The notes under the pieces were generated by a model. It searched no databases. It saw nothing but the letters and a program-made list of their open reading frames with translations, and was not told where the DNA came from. From contig NZ_CP126110.1 in the NCBI RefSeq assembly GCF_030123405.1, positions 4,588,001 through 4,652,000 on the forward strand: DNA of 64,000 nt, written 5' to 3'. Positions 1 to 9,443 of this stretch are shown here, one piece after another (position 1 is the stretch's first letter; each line of letters opens with the position of its first letter). This DNA comes from Neobacillus sp. WH10 (GTDB taxonomy: Bacteria > Bacillota > Bacilli > Bacillales > Cytobacillaceae). The position numbers were made by a program, and so were the translations under genes.

Positions 1-91
1 CAATCAGTGTAACCGGAAAAATAATTTTCCCTAGAGTCCATGTCGTTTTAAAACCAACCAATAATCCCTTTTTCGATGAGCTTAATAGCAT
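1..91 (-). CDS. Nucleoside-recognition (gate) domain membrane protein, YvoD-like, N-terminal part
   Basis: Thirty codons are visible, from an ATG at 91 running off the left edge. The peptide begins MLLSSSKKGLLVGFKTTW and continues TLGKIIFPVTLI, which I recognise as the amphipathic start and first membrane segment of nucleoside-recognition domain proteins. In B. subtilis the YvoD member lies just after lgt in the hprK-lgt-yvoD-ppaX order, and here it follows lgt on the same strand with a 140-nt gap. An AGAGGGG stretch lies upstream of the ATG. The function of the family is poorly defined. Only the N-terminus is present, so the call rests on a short match plus synteny. Confidence 0.6.
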   Translation of the reverse strand, partial: MLLSSSKKGLLVGFKTTWTLGKIIFPVTLI

Positions 92-231
92 TTCCCCTAA
101 GTTCCCCTCTTTAGTTCTAATTCATTTCTACAATCTTGCATGATTAGTGGCCATTATTACATGAACTGTGTCATTTACTACAAAAATCCAGATTACTTAC
201 TATATTTTTTGTAAAAAGTAGGAAATGCCTT

Positions 232-1047
232 TTAATTACTTTGGTCTAAATAGCGCTCTATTGTATTCTGTTTAGTTCGTCGATAGAGAATAATCCCAAC
301 TGATACAACAATCAAGACAATCGAAATCGTTTGCGCCATCCGCAGGCTGCCAAGCATTAGACTATCTGTCCGCAGACCTTCCACATAAAAGCGGCCGACA
401 GAATACCAAATGACGTAGGAAAGAAACATCTCACCGCGGCGAAGATTCACGCGTCGCAGCAAAATTAATAGGAAAAAGCCGATCAAGTCCCAGATGGATT
501 CATATAAAAATGTTGGATGGTAATACGTTCCATTAATATACATTTGATTGATAATAAAGTCCGGTAAATGCAGGTTTTCAAGGAACGACCTTGTCACTTC
601 ACCACCATGGGCTTCTTGATTCATAAAATTTCCCCAGCGGCCGATTCCCTGTCCGAGAATAATACTTGGCGCAGCAATGTCAGCAATTTTCCAAAAGGAA
701 AGACCTCGTTTTTTGGCAAAAATAATCGTCGTAATAACTGACCCGATCAAGGCCCCGTGAATTGCAATCCCACCGTTCCATATTTTCGGAATCTCGGACA
801 GATGATTGGCATAATAATCCCATTCAAAAATCACATAATAAATCCGTGCCGAAATAATTGCGATCGGAATCGCCCACAGCATCAAATCGGCAAACGTGTC
901 CTTCGGCAGTCCCCTTCGATTGCCTTCCCTTATCGCTAGAAACAGCGCAAGTGCCAGGCCTGAGCCAATAATAATCCCATACCAGTGTACTTCAATCGGG
1001 CCAAGTGAAAAGGCAATTGGGTTAAGCGGCTGAATCGTTTCGTTCAT
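232..1047 (-). CDS. lgt: Prolipoprotein diacylglyceryl transferase
   Basis: Lgt transfers the diacylglyceryl group of phosphatidylglycerol to the lipobox cysteine of prolipoproteins at the outer face of the cytoplasmic membrane. The 271-residue length is normal. Seen motifs are HWYGIIIGSGLAL in the first membrane segment, the Lgt signature GQGIGRWGNFMNQEAHG near residues 133-149, and GRFYVEGLRTDSL near the C-terminus. It begins 12 nt after hprK, as in B. subtilis, so the two are probably co-transcribed. Lipoproteins in this window that would be its substrates include NosL, the GerC-type protein and the PCYCGC protein. Nothing unusual is seen. Confidence 0.97.
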   Translation of the reverse strand: MNETIQPLNPIAFSLGPIEVHWYGIIIGSGLALALFLAIREGNRRGLPKDTFADLMLWAIPIAIISARIYYVIFEWDYYANHLSEIPKIWNGGIAIHGALIGSVITTIIFAKKRGLSFWKIADIAAPSIILGQGIGRWGNFMNQEAHGGEVTRSFLENLHLPDFIINQMYINGTYYHPTFLYESIWDLIGFFLLILLRRVNLRRGEMFLSYVIWYSVGRFYVEGLRTDSLMLGSLRMAQTISIVLIVVSVGIILYRRTKQNTIERYLDQSN

Positions 1048-1059
1048 TCTTATCTCCCC

Positions 1060-1995
1060 TTAAATATCTTCATGTTCCCCATCTTCAATCACATCAGAAA
1101 GACGCTCTGTAAATTGCTGTGCCGCATTCACGCCCATACGCTTTAACCGGAAATTCATCGCTGCTACTTCGATGATGACAGCAAGGTTCCGTCCAGGGCG
1201 AACGGGAACGGTCAGTTTCGTGACCTCCGTGTCAATAATCTTCATTTTCTCCTCATCTAAACCAAGGCGGTCATATTGCTTTTTAGAATCCCAGATTTCT
1301 AAATCCATGATCAGCGTGATCCGCTTATTGCTGCGGACCGCACCAGCACCAAACAATGTCATCACGTTGATAATCCCCAGGCCGCGAATTTCTAATAAAT
1401 GTTCAATTAAATCCGGTGAAGTACCAACTAACGTATCCTGGTCTTCCTGACGGATTTCTACGCAATCATCGGCAACAAGACGATGGCCGCGTTTGACGAG
1501 CTCCAGCGCCGTTTCACTTTTACCGACACCGCTTTTTCCGGTAATTAACACACCGATTCCATATACGTCCACCAATACGCCGTGGACTGCCGTTGTCGGT
1601 GCCAGCTTACTCTCTAAATAATTGGTTAGACGGCTTGAAAAACGGGTGGTCTTCATGCTTGTCCGAAGAACAGGCACTGATTCACGTTCCGATGCTTCTA
1701 TTAGTTCAATTGGAACTTCAATATCCCTTGTGACAATGATTGCCGGGGTGATGTCGGTACATAACCGTTCCATTCGAGAAGCGCGTTCCCCTTCAGGCAG
1801 TTCCTCAAAAAAGGACAGTTCAGTTTTTCCTAATAGTTGAATTCGTTCCGCAGGATAAAATTCAAAATAACCAGCCATTTCAATTCCCGGCCGGGATATA
1901 TCACTTGTGGTGATGGGGCGGTTAATTCCTTCTTCACCGCTGACCAATTCAAGCTTAAATTTCTCCAATATATCTTTGGTACGTACTTTTGGCAA
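1060..1995 (-). CDS. hprK: HPr kinase/phosphorylase
   Basis: HPrK/P phosphorylates Ser46 of HPr and reverses this by phosphorolysis, controlling carbon catabolite repression through CcpA in Firmicutes. The 311-residue protein has the usual N-terminal domain. Its C-terminal catalytic domain carries the P-loop GKSGVGKSETALELVKRGH followed by LVADD (about residues 153-178) and the family signature EIRGLGIINV near residue 203. It is the first gene of the hprK-lgt pair. The 143-nt gap upstream holds the yvlD terminator and presumably its promoter. Confidence 0.97.
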   Translation of the reverse strand: MPKVRTKDILEKFKLELVSGEEGINRPITTSDISRPGIEMAGYFEFYPAERIQLLGKTELSFFEELPEGERASRMERLCTDITPAIIVTRDIEVPIELIEASERESVPVLRTSMKTTRFSSRLTNYLESKLAPTTAVHGVLVDVYGIGVLITGKSGVGKSETALELVKRGHRLVADDCVEIRQEDQDTLVGTSPDLIEHLLEIRGLGIINVMTLFGAGAVRSNKRITLIMDLEIWDSKKQYDRLGLDEEKMKIIDTEVTKLTVPVRPGRNLAVIIEVAAMNFRLKRMGVNAAQQFTERLSDVIEDGEHEDI

Positions 1996-2095
1996 GAATC
2001 TTCCTCCTAACGGATTTTTTATAATCTGAAAAATTCATTTCCTCTTATTTTAGCATTTTTTGAAAAAGAACCAAATGAAAGTTGTTCAATAAATT

Positions 2096-2130
2096 GAAAA
2101 GGTGCAGACCACTTGTAAATGGTGTGCACC
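2096..2130 (-). terminator. Rho-independent terminator of the yvl operon
   Basis: On the minus strand a GGTGCACACC / GGTCTGCACC hairpin is followed by TTTTC, just after the stop codon of the YvlD-like gene. It separates that operon from hprK-lgt. Confidence 0.7.
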
Positions 2131-2138
2131 CGTTTCAA

Positions 2139-2504
2139 TTAATTTTTCGCTTTTCTTGATGGCTCCAGAATTGTTTTTTGAATAATTAAGTTTACAAGCG
2201 ACATCAGCACCGCAATAAAAAGCGCCATACCAAAGCTGGAGATTTCAAAGGCATCGCCCATTATATAATCGGTCAGTTCAAGTGTAATCGCGTTGATGAC
2301 GAAAAGAAAAAGCCCCATCGTTAAAACCGTCACTGGTAAGGTAAAAAAAATGAGGAGCGGACGCACCAGTACATTTAAGATGGATAATAAAATGCTCGCC
2401 TGAAGTGCGGCCCAAAATCCTGTAAGTTGAAAGCCTTCGTGAAAATAGCCAGCAAGTGCTATAAATAAAACCGCATTAATCAAACATCCAATCAGCCATC
2501 TCAT
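2139..2504 (-). CDS. yvlD: Phage holin family (YvlD-like) small membrane protein
   Basis: A 121-residue protein with four hydrophobic segments, starting MRWLIGCLINAVLFIALAG and containing the conserved run NVLVRPLLIFFTLPVTVLT, typical of the PF04020 holin-like/mycobacterial 4-TMS family. B. subtilis YvlD is the matching neighbour. The family is linked to membrane-stress loci, but no activity is established. It starts 16 nt after the YvlB-like gene and is the last gene of a three-gene operon ending in a hairpin terminator. Confidence 0.85.
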   Translation of the reverse strand: MRWLIGCLINAVLFIALAGYFHEGFQLTGFWAALQASILLSILNVLVRPLLIFFTLPVTVLTMGLFLFVINAITLELTDYIMGDAFEISSFGMALFIAVLMSLVNLIIQKTILEPSRKAKN

Positions 2505-2520
2505 CTCTAACGTCCCCTAC

Positions 2521-3639
2521 TTATTCTTCTTGTGATTTGTGAATCGTAATCGAGCCTGATTTCGTATCAGCATAGATTCTCATCATTTTATCAGAATGAT
2601 TGACCGATTGGAAGCGAAGCGATTTTTGTATCATTTCGCTTTTCTCTTCAATCACCTGAATGCCGGTAAGATTCACATTAAAACCGCCAAGATTTGTCTT
2701 AATCTCGCCATTAACAGGCATTCCCTCGGAAACAAATAAATCAATACCGCCCGTGGTCGCTTTTGCTTGAATCAATTCAGAACGATTCCCACGCAAGTTT
2801 ACGCTGATATTTCCGTTAAACGATTGCGACTCAACCTTTCTAAAATCACCATCAAGTTGAATGGCACCGTTTATTGTCTCTGTTTCCACCTCATCGAACT
2901 GGCTGCCAATAAGATTGATTTTCCCGTTTGCTGTTTCCACTTCGGCCTTTTTTCCATTTACACGATTGAGGTCTATTTTTCCATTAGCGGTTTTTACACG
3001 AAGGTCACTTGCATTCATTTCTTCACCAGTAACTCCGCCATTAAACAATCTAATGCGCACGCGCTCATATTGCGCTTTTGGCACATGAATGACCGCTTCA
3101 ACCTTCATCCATTTTTGCTGCGTGCTAAAACGCAATTTTTGGTGTTCAACGGTAAAAAGGACATCACGTAAAAAGTTTTGCCGTGCCTGATCCTGATTGT
3201 CCACACGGTACACCTTTGCCTGGCACTCAATCCTAACATCCGGCTGCTCCCAAGCGGCAAGCTTAACGGACCCGTTGGCCACATCGATGTCTATATCTTT
3301 TAAATCAACATCACCTTGATGAAAAATATGAGAGATATCGATCGATTGGCCAAAGTTTAAATCAAAATCAAGATCTTTAATTTTTTTCAAAGCTGTATCA
3401 ACAAATTCAAAAATCTTATCTTTTGTTGATTGGTATTTCGCTTGGAATGGGTCTTCCTTTTTTGCTTCTTCAAACTGAACAGCACTTGAAAGCTCGTTCA
3501 CTATTTGTTCCTGCTTCTGCTCCATCGTTTGCTGCGCTTTTTCCAGTTCTTCGAGAAGCATTAACGCTTCATCTACCTTCAGCTTTCCTTCTTCAACCAT
3601 TTGTAGTATCCGTATTCTTTCCTCTTTCATCTTCTTCAC
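2521..3639 (-). CDS. yvlB: DUF4097 beta-helix protein, YvlB/LiaX-like
   Basis: A 372-residue protein without membrane segments. The first 35 residues form the SHOCT-like helical hairpin EERIRILQMVEEGKLKVDEA followed by a Glu-rich linker. From about residue 120 on, short beta-strand repeats of the kind VKTANGKIDLNRVNGKKAEV give the right-handed beta-helix of DUF4097. B. subtilis YvlB and enterococcal LiaX share this layout and belong to cell-envelope stress systems. It lies between a DUF4870 gene and yvlD. The PspC-type gene yvlC found between them in B. subtilis is absent here. Confidence 0.85.
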   Translation of the reverse strand: MKKMKEERIRILQMVEEGKLKVDEALMLLEELEKAQQTMEQKQEQIVNELSSAVQFEEAKKEDPFQAKYQSTKDKIFEFVDTALKKIKDLDFDLNFGQSIDISHIFHQGDVDLKDIDIDVANGSVKLAAWEQPDVRIECQAKVYRVDNQDQARQNFLRDVLFTVEHQKLRFSTQQKWMKVEAVIHVPKAQYERVRIRLFNGGVTGEEMNASDLRVKTANGKIDLNRVNGKKAEVETANGKINLIGSQFDEVETETINGAIQLDGDFRKVESQSFNGNISVNLRGNRSELIQAKATTGGIDLFVSEGMPVNGEIKTNLGGFNVNLTGIQVIEEKSEMIQKSLRFQSVNHSDKMMRIYADTKSGSITIHKSQEE

Positions 3640-3670
3640 CTCAGATTAAAATTATTTTCTCCTATAAAAC

Positions 3671-3997
3671 TTATTCAGCTAAGAGAACCTTTACGCCTTT
3701 GACAATGTTCCAAATCACCACAACGCCCCAAATGATGACAAGCACAATGATGCTAATTATGGTAAAAGCAGGAATCGTATCTTGAATTTTTGTAAAATCA
3801 TAAAACACAGCAATAATAATGATCGGTGTCGTAATAAGCGGAATTAAATGCGATAATAATGATTTCTTGGCGTGCCGCTTTGTCTCTTCATCTCCAGTAG
3901 CAAAATAGACAGCAAGTGGAAAAATAAACCCTGCGAAAAAAATACTGAAATAGCACAAACTAGAAAGTACTTTTTTTGTATCCATTTCGTTTATCAC
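3671..3997 (-). CDS. DUF4870 domain membrane protein
   Basis: A 108-residue protein with three hydrophobic segments and the charged segment FATGDEETKRHAKKSLLSHL, which matches the DUF4870 pattern of a short loop with basic residues before the second membrane helix. It starts the small operon with yvlB and yvlD, 31 nt upstream of yvlB. B. subtilis yvlA occupies the same place, so it may be the ortholog, but I hold that only as likely. Function is unknown. Confidence 0.75.
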   Translation of the reverse strand: MINEMDTKKVLSSLCYFSIFFAGFIFPLAVYFATGDEETKRHAKKSLLSHLIPLITTPIIIIAVFYDFTKIQDTIPAFTIISIIVLVIIWGVVVIWNIVKGVKVLLAE

Positions 3998-4035
3998 CTC
4001 TATCCTTTATGTACGCTCCAGAATGAAAAAAGTTT

Positions 4036-4941
4036 CTATAAATCGGTTCGAAAGGTTCGGTATTTTTTTTCAAAAAACTTTTGCAGGCCATCGGCAAACA
4101 TATTAAATGTGTAAATAGTCATGGCGATCGCCCCGATAACGGAAAACGGGATCCACTCATAAGAAAAAATATCTGCCGTTATGGTGCGAAACATCGTCGG
4201 CCAAGCTAAGGAGGTATTGACCACTTCATAAGCACCACTCTCCTCCGACACAAATTTATGCGTGACATAGATATGAACGATGCCTAGCTGTGCAAGTAAG
4301 AAAAGCACCCTTCCCATATCATTGATAATCAGAATAATAATATGCGGCAGGACGACGGGCAAATAATATTTTTTAAACATTCCTAAAGGCGAACCGCCTG
4401 CAACAATCCCTGCTTCAATATAGGGACGCTTTTGTGTTTCCTTCATGTGCTGGTGAATGATCTCCGCCACCCTGCCCGTTTCGAGAACAGCCAGCACAAG
4501 AATAATTAACATTGCCCTGTCTGGCGAAAAGAAGATAAGCGGCAATGTCACGAAAAAGGAAACAAAAAAGATCGGCGGCATAAAGGAAAACACCTGCTGC
4601 CAGGCCTGCAAAAATACCTCTAGTAATCTCGAATAAAACCCGCCAATTGCTAATGGAATGGCAATTAGATAACGGACAAAGACGACAAGAACGACAATGG
4701 TTAACGTTTCTTTTGCCCCCATAATGATTTGACTGAGTACATCAACACCATAGTGGTCGCTTCCCAGTGGAAAACCGTCTCGAGGTGGAATCGGCGGGAG
4801 AATAAACGCCCCTTCTTTCGTTTTCACCAAACCTGTTTGTTTTAATTCTTGATCGACAAAAGGCAGATGAGGCCCGGCGAACACAAAAAACAATAAAACT
4901 AATAAAAAAATCGAACTGATCCAAAGCTTCCAATCCTTCAA
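4036..4941 (-). CDS. ABC transporter permease, DppC/OppC type
   Basis: A 301-residue inner-membrane permease with about six hydrophobic segments. After a first membrane helix it has a periplasmic loop with PPIPPRDGFPLGSDHYGVDV, the DppC-type LGTDxxGRDV region with the Arg changed. The EAA loop EAGIVAGGSPLGMFKKYYLP (about residues 177-196) contacts the ATPase in this family. It starts 2 nt after the partner permease. Neither an ATPase nor a substrate-binding lipoprotein is adjacent, which is unusual for peptide/nickel importers. The substrate cannot be told from sequence. Confidence 0.85.
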   Translation of the reverse strand: MKDWKLWISSIFLLVLLFFVFAGPHLPFVDQELKQTGLVKTKEGAFILPPIPPRDGFPLGSDHYGVDVLSQIIMGAKETLTIVVLVVFVRYLIAIPLAIGGFYSRLLEVFLQAWQQVFSFMPPIFFVSFFVTLPLIFFSPDRAMLIILVLAVLETGRVAEIIHQHMKETQKRPYIEAGIVAGGSPLGMFKKYYLPVVLPHIIILIINDMGRVLFLLAQLGIVHIYVTHKFVSEESGAYEVVNTSLAWPTMFRTITADIFSYEWIPFSVIGAIAMTIYTFNMFADGLQKFFEKKYRTFRTDL

Positions 4942-4943
4942 CT

Positions 4944-5885
4944 CTATTCCCTCCTTTCGATAGGAGATACTAGTCCTTTGGCGATTTGACTGAGAGCTTT
5001 TGAAATAAAAATTACGGCCGTAAAGAGGATAATATATCCTGCTGCAGGATATAAACTGATTTCAAACTGCTGCCCGGTAAGAAACATAGCAGGAGATGCA
5101 AGAGTTTCATAGAAGAAATATGCCGCTCCGCGGTAATTCGTCAGGTACTCGACAATAAACAGGTTTGATAGAGTATATAGGGTAATTGTATTTGTATGGC
5201 TCAAAATCTTAACATAACAATTTTTTAATACATGGCGGTACAACACCTTAAAGGAGGAAGTCCCTTTTGAAAGCGCCGTGCGTATGTAGTCCATTCCTTG
5301 CTCGTCACGGATGCTGAAATAAGTAATATTTGCTATGTAGAATAACGGATATATTGTGAGAAAAATGATGTCTAATAGAATGACACTTGACTCTTCACTG
5401 CCGTAAACCTTTATATGAGGAAGGATCCCTGCTTCATAGCCCTCCATTATTAGGAGCTGCAGAGAAATAATCAGAAATAAATCTGGTATCGATAAGAAAA
5501 ATCGTGTTGAGCTGATCCCGAACAGTTTTCCCCGTCGGCTTCGAATCCGAAAGTCAAAAACACCTTTAGCAATGCCGAGAAAGAATCCAAGCATTAATGC
5601 CGGAATCGTAATCAACATGCTTTTTTTAAACGTACGCAAAATATTTTCGTTGAGAGAATGACCATTATAGACAGTGCCAAGGCCCTTATTTTCCTTCACA
5701 TACACGAAAAAATCTTTAAACTGCTGTATATGTACCTTGGCGGAATAGTCATATTTTGCACTAATGAACATTCCGCCGGGGCCTGCTGTGTAATCAGCTG
5801 TACGAGGCAAAAATAACAGAGCTAAAAAAATGGTGGTCGCAATACACCACAATAGCATTTGATAGAGTACCGAACGCAAAATCAT
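4944..5885 (-). CDS. ABC transporter permease, DppB/OppB type
   Basis: A 313-residue permease with an N-terminal membrane helix, a large extracytoplasmic loop (about residues 28-80) and five further helices. The loop RTALSKGTSSFKVLYRHVLK (about residues 201-220) is the EAA-type ATPase contact. This is the usual first permease of a dipeptide/oligopeptide pair. The pair probably forms a heterodimer using ATPases and a binding protein encoded elsewhere. There is no gene for 675 nt upstream. Confidence 0.85.
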   Translation of the reverse strand: MILRSVLYQMLLWCIATTIFLALLFLPRTADYTAGPGGMFISAKYDYSAKVHIQQFKDFFVYVKENKGLGTVYNGHSLNENILRTFKKSMLITIPALMLGFFLGIAKGVFDFRIRSRRGKLFGISSTRFFLSIPDLFLIISLQLLIMEGYEAGILPHIKVYGSEESSVILLDIIFLTIYPLFYIANITYFSIRDEQGMDYIRTALSKGTSSFKVLYRHVLKNCYVKILSHTNTITLYTLSNLFIVEYLTNYRGAAYFFYETLASPAMFLTGQQFEISLYPAAGYIILFTAVIFISKALSQIAKGLVSPIERRE

Positions 5886-6517
5886 ATTTTCATCTCCTTT
5901 ATGTTATATTTTACTAATATTTCAAAAATGTTTCAATTTTCGGATTAGTTAATAAGGGAGGGTAGGTGAAAAAATAACGAAAGGTAACATTTTTTTGTCG
6001 GAGAATGGTGGCTGCTTGGATTCTACTAATTTTTGGAGGATTCCGGGGTTTTGGGTATTCCGCGAAACACATCATTTCGAAGGGACTTGTTGATTGTGAG
6101 GTGCGATTCCGCCAATTTGGAGTGGAATTCCGCCAAAAGATCCATTTATTCCGCCAAACTTCGAAGGAATTTGAAGCCAAACCTTCTATTTATTCCGCTA
6201 AATTTCAAAGGAATTCCGCCAAACTCATTATTTCGAGGGGGACCGCTGGATTGTGGGGGGCGATTCCGTAAATTCAGCGCGAAAATCCAAATATTCCCCC
6301 ATTTATGTCACAAATAAAATAATGATAAGAGTACTAACTTAGAAATGTCCAAAAAAAAGACTAGCATTTAGCAACTAATCTCCACTCTTACCAATTAAAA
6401 TTCTACTAATTTAACACTTTCCACTTCATACCAACAGTAACTATTTTTTATTGTAGATCCGGAACATATTCCATTGGAAATCCTCCAATTACAAGGCGTC
6501 GAATTTGAAAAATATAC
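5886..6517. repeat. Gene-free stretch with ATTCCGCCAAA word tract
   Basis: No gene is supported here. From about 6105 to 6275 the word ATTCCGCCAAA, or close variants such as ATTCCGCTAAA and ATTCCGTAAAT, recurs about eight times at irregular spacing. Open frames through this tract are side effects of the word, not genes. The same word fills the minJ-ctpB gap at 61950-62095. The remaining sequence is AT-rich and has no feature I can name. Confidence 0.7.
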
Positions 6518-6550
6518 AAAAAAAGAGCCGGAATGAACTATTCCGACTCT
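6518..6550 (-). terminator. Terminator of uvrBA
   Basis: On the minus strand a GAGTCGGAAT / ATTCCGGCTC hairpin is followed by seven T residues, 10 nt beyond the uvrA stop codon. Confidence 0.85.
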
Positions 6551-6560
6551 TCTTCTTAAG

Positions 6561-9434
6561 TTATGCATTTACGGTACTTTTGTCATCAATTTGCTGTTTC
6601 ATTCTTAAACGATCCCGCTCAAGGATCGGCTTTAAGTATTTTCCGGTATAAGACTCAGGAGTCTCTGCAACCTTTTCCGGTGTTCCCGTTGCGATAATGG
6701 TTCCGCCCTTGTCGCCGCCTTCAGGACCAAGATCAATAAGGTAATCGGCGGCTTTGATGACATCAAGGTTGTGTTCGATGACCAAAACCGTATCACCGTT
6801 TTCTACCAAGCGCTGCAATACAACCAGCAAACGGGAAATATCATCAACATGAAGACCGGTCGTTGGCTCATCCAAAATATAGAAAGACTTGCCTGTTGAA
6901 CGGCGGTGCAGCTCTGAAGCAAGCTTTACACGCTGGGCTTCTCCTCCGGATAATGTTGTCGCCGGCTGGCCGAGTGTAATATAGCCAAGGCCGACATCCA
7001 AAATCGTTTGCAGCTTTCGGCTGATTTTTGGAATGTTTTCGAAAAACTCAACGGCGGCTTCAACGGTCATATCGAGAATATCAGATATGTTTTTCCCTTT
7101 ATACTTCACTTCCAATGTTTCACGGTTATAACGTTTACCATGGCACACTTCACAAGGAACATATACATCAGGTAAAAAGTGCATTTCAATTTTGATGATC
7201 CCATCGCCGCGGCAGGCTTCACAACGGCCGCCCTTCACATTAAAGCTAAAGCGCCCTTTTTTGTAGCCACGGACCTTTGCCTCATTCGTAGCCGAAAACA
7301 CATCGCGGATATCATCGAACACACCGGTATAGGTTGCCGGATTAGAGCGCGGCGTCCGGCCGATTGGTGACTGATCGATATCAATTACTTTTTCTAAATA
7401 ATCGATTCCTTTCATACTTTTGTGTTCCCCTGGCTTTGTTTTCGCTTTATGAAGCTTTTGCGCCAGCGATTTATGAAGGATCTCGTTAATGAGTGTACTT
7501 TTTCCGGAACCAGACACACCGGTTACCGCGATGAACATGCCAAGCGGAAACTTTACATTGACATTTTTTAAATTATTTTCCGATGCTCCCTTGATTTCAA
7601 TAAAGCGGCCATCTGGCTTGCGGCGTTCCAATGGTAATGGGATAAACTTCTTCCCTGATAAATATTGACCAGTTAGTGAGTTCGGGTCTGCCATGACTTC
7701 AGCAGGTGTTCCAGCGGAGACCACTTCACCACCATGGACGCCGGCACCTGGGCCAATATCAATCAAATAATCGGCAGCAAGCATCGTATCTTCGTCGTGT
7801 TCTACGACAATCAAGGTGTTGCCGATATCGCGCATGCTTTGGAGTGTTCCGATTAAACGGTCATTATCACGCTGATGAAGACCAATGGACGGCTCATCCA
7901 AAATGTACAACACCCCGGTTAAGCGCGAACCGATTTGCGTGGCCAAGCGAATCCGTTGGGCCTCACCGCCTGACAGTGTTCCAGCCGTGCGGCTTAGGGT
8001 TAAATAATCAAGGCCGACATTAATTAAAAAGCCAAGACGTTCGCTGATTTCGCGAAAAATCAGCTTTGCGATTTGCATTTCTTTTTCAGAAAGCTTTAAT
8101 TCAGCAAAAAATTGGTGTGCTTCTTCAATCGAAAGGTCTGTCACTTGGGCAATATGGCGACCGTTAATCAAAACTGCTAATGTTTCCTTTTTCAAACGGA
8201 AGCCTTTACAGGTTGGGCATGGCTGCTGTGCCATGTATTTTTCCATCTGCTCACGAATATAGTCCGAGCTTGTCTCCTTATAGCGGCGCTCGACATTACG
8301 GATGACACCCTCAAATTCGACATGTCCTTCACGGATTTGACCAAAATCATTCTCATAGCGAAAATAAATTTTTTCGTGACCGGAACCATAGAGCACTTTT
8401 TCCAAAAGGTGTTCCGGAATATCCTTAACGGGAATATTCATATCTACCCCGAAATGATTACAAACAGCCTCTAAGAGCTGTGGATAATACTGTGAACTTG
8501 TCGGCTCCCAAGGGGCAATCGCATGCTGCTTTAACGTTAAGTCCTTATTTGGAATGACAAGATCAACATCGACTTCGAGCTTAGAGCCAAGTCCATCACA
8601 CTCTGGGCAGGCGCCGAATGGACTATTAAAAGAAAACATCCGCGGCTCAAGTTCACCGATGGAAAAACCACAGTGCGGGCAGGCATGATTTTCACTGAAC
8701 AAGAGTTCTTCCTCACCGATGACATCGACGATGACTTTTCCTTCGCCAAGTTTCAAAGCCGTTTCAAGCGAGTCAGCGACCCTGGCAGCGATTCCTTCCT
8801 TGACGACAATCCGGTCAACGACGACTTCGATCGAGTGCTTTTTATTCTTTTCAAGTTCAATCTCATCACCGAGATCCATCATTTCACCGTCAACACGTAC
8901 CCGGACAAAGCCTTGTTTTTTCACATCTTCGAAGACCTTAACATGCGTTCCTTTTCTTCCGGAAATAACCGGGGCGAGGATTTGCATTTTCGTTCTCTCC
9001 GGATATTCAAGAATCCGGTCGACCATTTGCTCAATCGTTTGTGAGGAAATTTCAATATTGTGAATCGGGCAAGTTGGATGTCCGACTCTTGCGTATAATA
9101 ATCGTAAATAATCATAGATTTCTGTCACCGTTCCGACCGTCGAGCGCGGGTTGCGGCTTGTTGTTTTTTGATCAATCGATATCGCTGGGGATAGGCCCTC
9201 AATCGCATCGACATCAGGTTTATCCATTTGACCGAGGAATTGTCTTGCATAGGCCGAAAGTGATTCTACATAACGGCGCTGTCCTTCTGCATAAATCGTA
9301 TCAAACGCTAGTGAGGACTTCCCTGACCCGGAAAGTCCTGTCAAGACAACAAGCTTATCTCGCGGAATCGTGACATCGATATTTTTCAAATTGTGGGCTC
9401 TGGCGCCTTTCACGATCAGTTTTTCCATTGCCAT
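6561..9434 (-). CDS. uvrA: Excinuclease ABC subunit A
   Basis: UvrA is the damage-recognition ATPase of nucleotide excision repair and loads UvrB on lesions. The 957-residue length is normal. Two ABC modules are visible: the first Walker A GLSGSGKSSLAFD near residue 33 and the second GVSGSGKSTLINE near residue 641. Each has a signature TLSGGEAQR and Walker B ILDEP. Zinc-finger cysteines include CPHCGFSIGELEPRMFS, CPTCKGFRLKKET and CEACRGDG...CEVCHGKRYNRE. It starts 9 nt downstream of uvrB, and the operon is governed by the LexA box upstream of uvrB. Confidence 0.99.
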   Translation of the reverse strand: MAMEKLIVKGARAHNLKNIDVTIPRDKLVVLTGLSGSGKSSLAFDTIYAEGQRRYVESLSAYARQFLGQMDKPDVDAIEGLSPAISIDQKTTSRNPRSTVGTVTEIYDYLRLLYARVGHPTCPIHNIEISSQTIEQMVDRILEYPERTKMQILAPVISGRKGTHVKVFEDVKKQGFVRVRVDGEMMDLGDEIELEKNKKHSIEVVVDRIVVKEGIAARVADSLETALKLGEGKVIVDVIGEEELLFSENHACPHCGFSIGELEPRMFSFNSPFGACPECDGLGSKLEVDVDLVIPNKDLTLKQHAIAPWEPTSSQYYPQLLEAVCNHFGVDMNIPVKDIPEHLLEKVLYGSGHEKIYFRYENDFGQIREGHVEFEGVIRNVERRYKETSSDYIREQMEKYMAQQPCPTCKGFRLKKETLAVLINGRHIAQVTDLSIEEAHQFFAELKLSEKEMQIAKLIFREISERLGFLINVGLDYLTLSRTAGTLSGGEAQRIRLATQIGSRLTGVLYILDEPSIGLHQRDNDRLIGTLQSMRDIGNTLIVVEHDEDTMLAADYLIDIGPGAGVHGGEVVSAGTPAEVMADPNSLTGQYLSGKKFIPLPLERRKPDGRFIEIKGASENNLKNVNVKFPLGMFIAVTGVSGSGKSTLINEILHKSLAQKLHKAKTKPGEHKSMKGIDYLEKVIDIDQSPIGRTPRSNPATYTGVFDDIRDVFSATNEAKVRGYKKGRFSFNVKGGRCEACRGDGIIKIEMHFLPDVYVPCEVCHGKRYNRETLEVKYKGKNISDILDMTVEAAVEFFENIPKISRKLQTILDVGLGYITLGQPATTLSGGEAQRVKLASELHRRSTGKSFYILDEPTTGLHVDDISRLLVVLQRLVENGDTVLVIEHNLDVIKAADYLIDLGPEGGDKGGTIIATGTPEKVAETPESYTGKYLKPILERDRLRMKQQIDDKSTVNA

Positions 9435-9443
9435 GTGTATACG

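Noticed and set aside
757..939. Plus-strand frames inside lgt, hprK, uvrA, uvrB and other genes
   Set aside because: Antisense shadows of well-supported genes.
5914..6317. Several 88-94-codon frames in the ATTCCGCCAAA tract
   Set aside because: Their peptides simply repeat the word (IPPNS, FRQ, YSAK). No ribosome site or homology.
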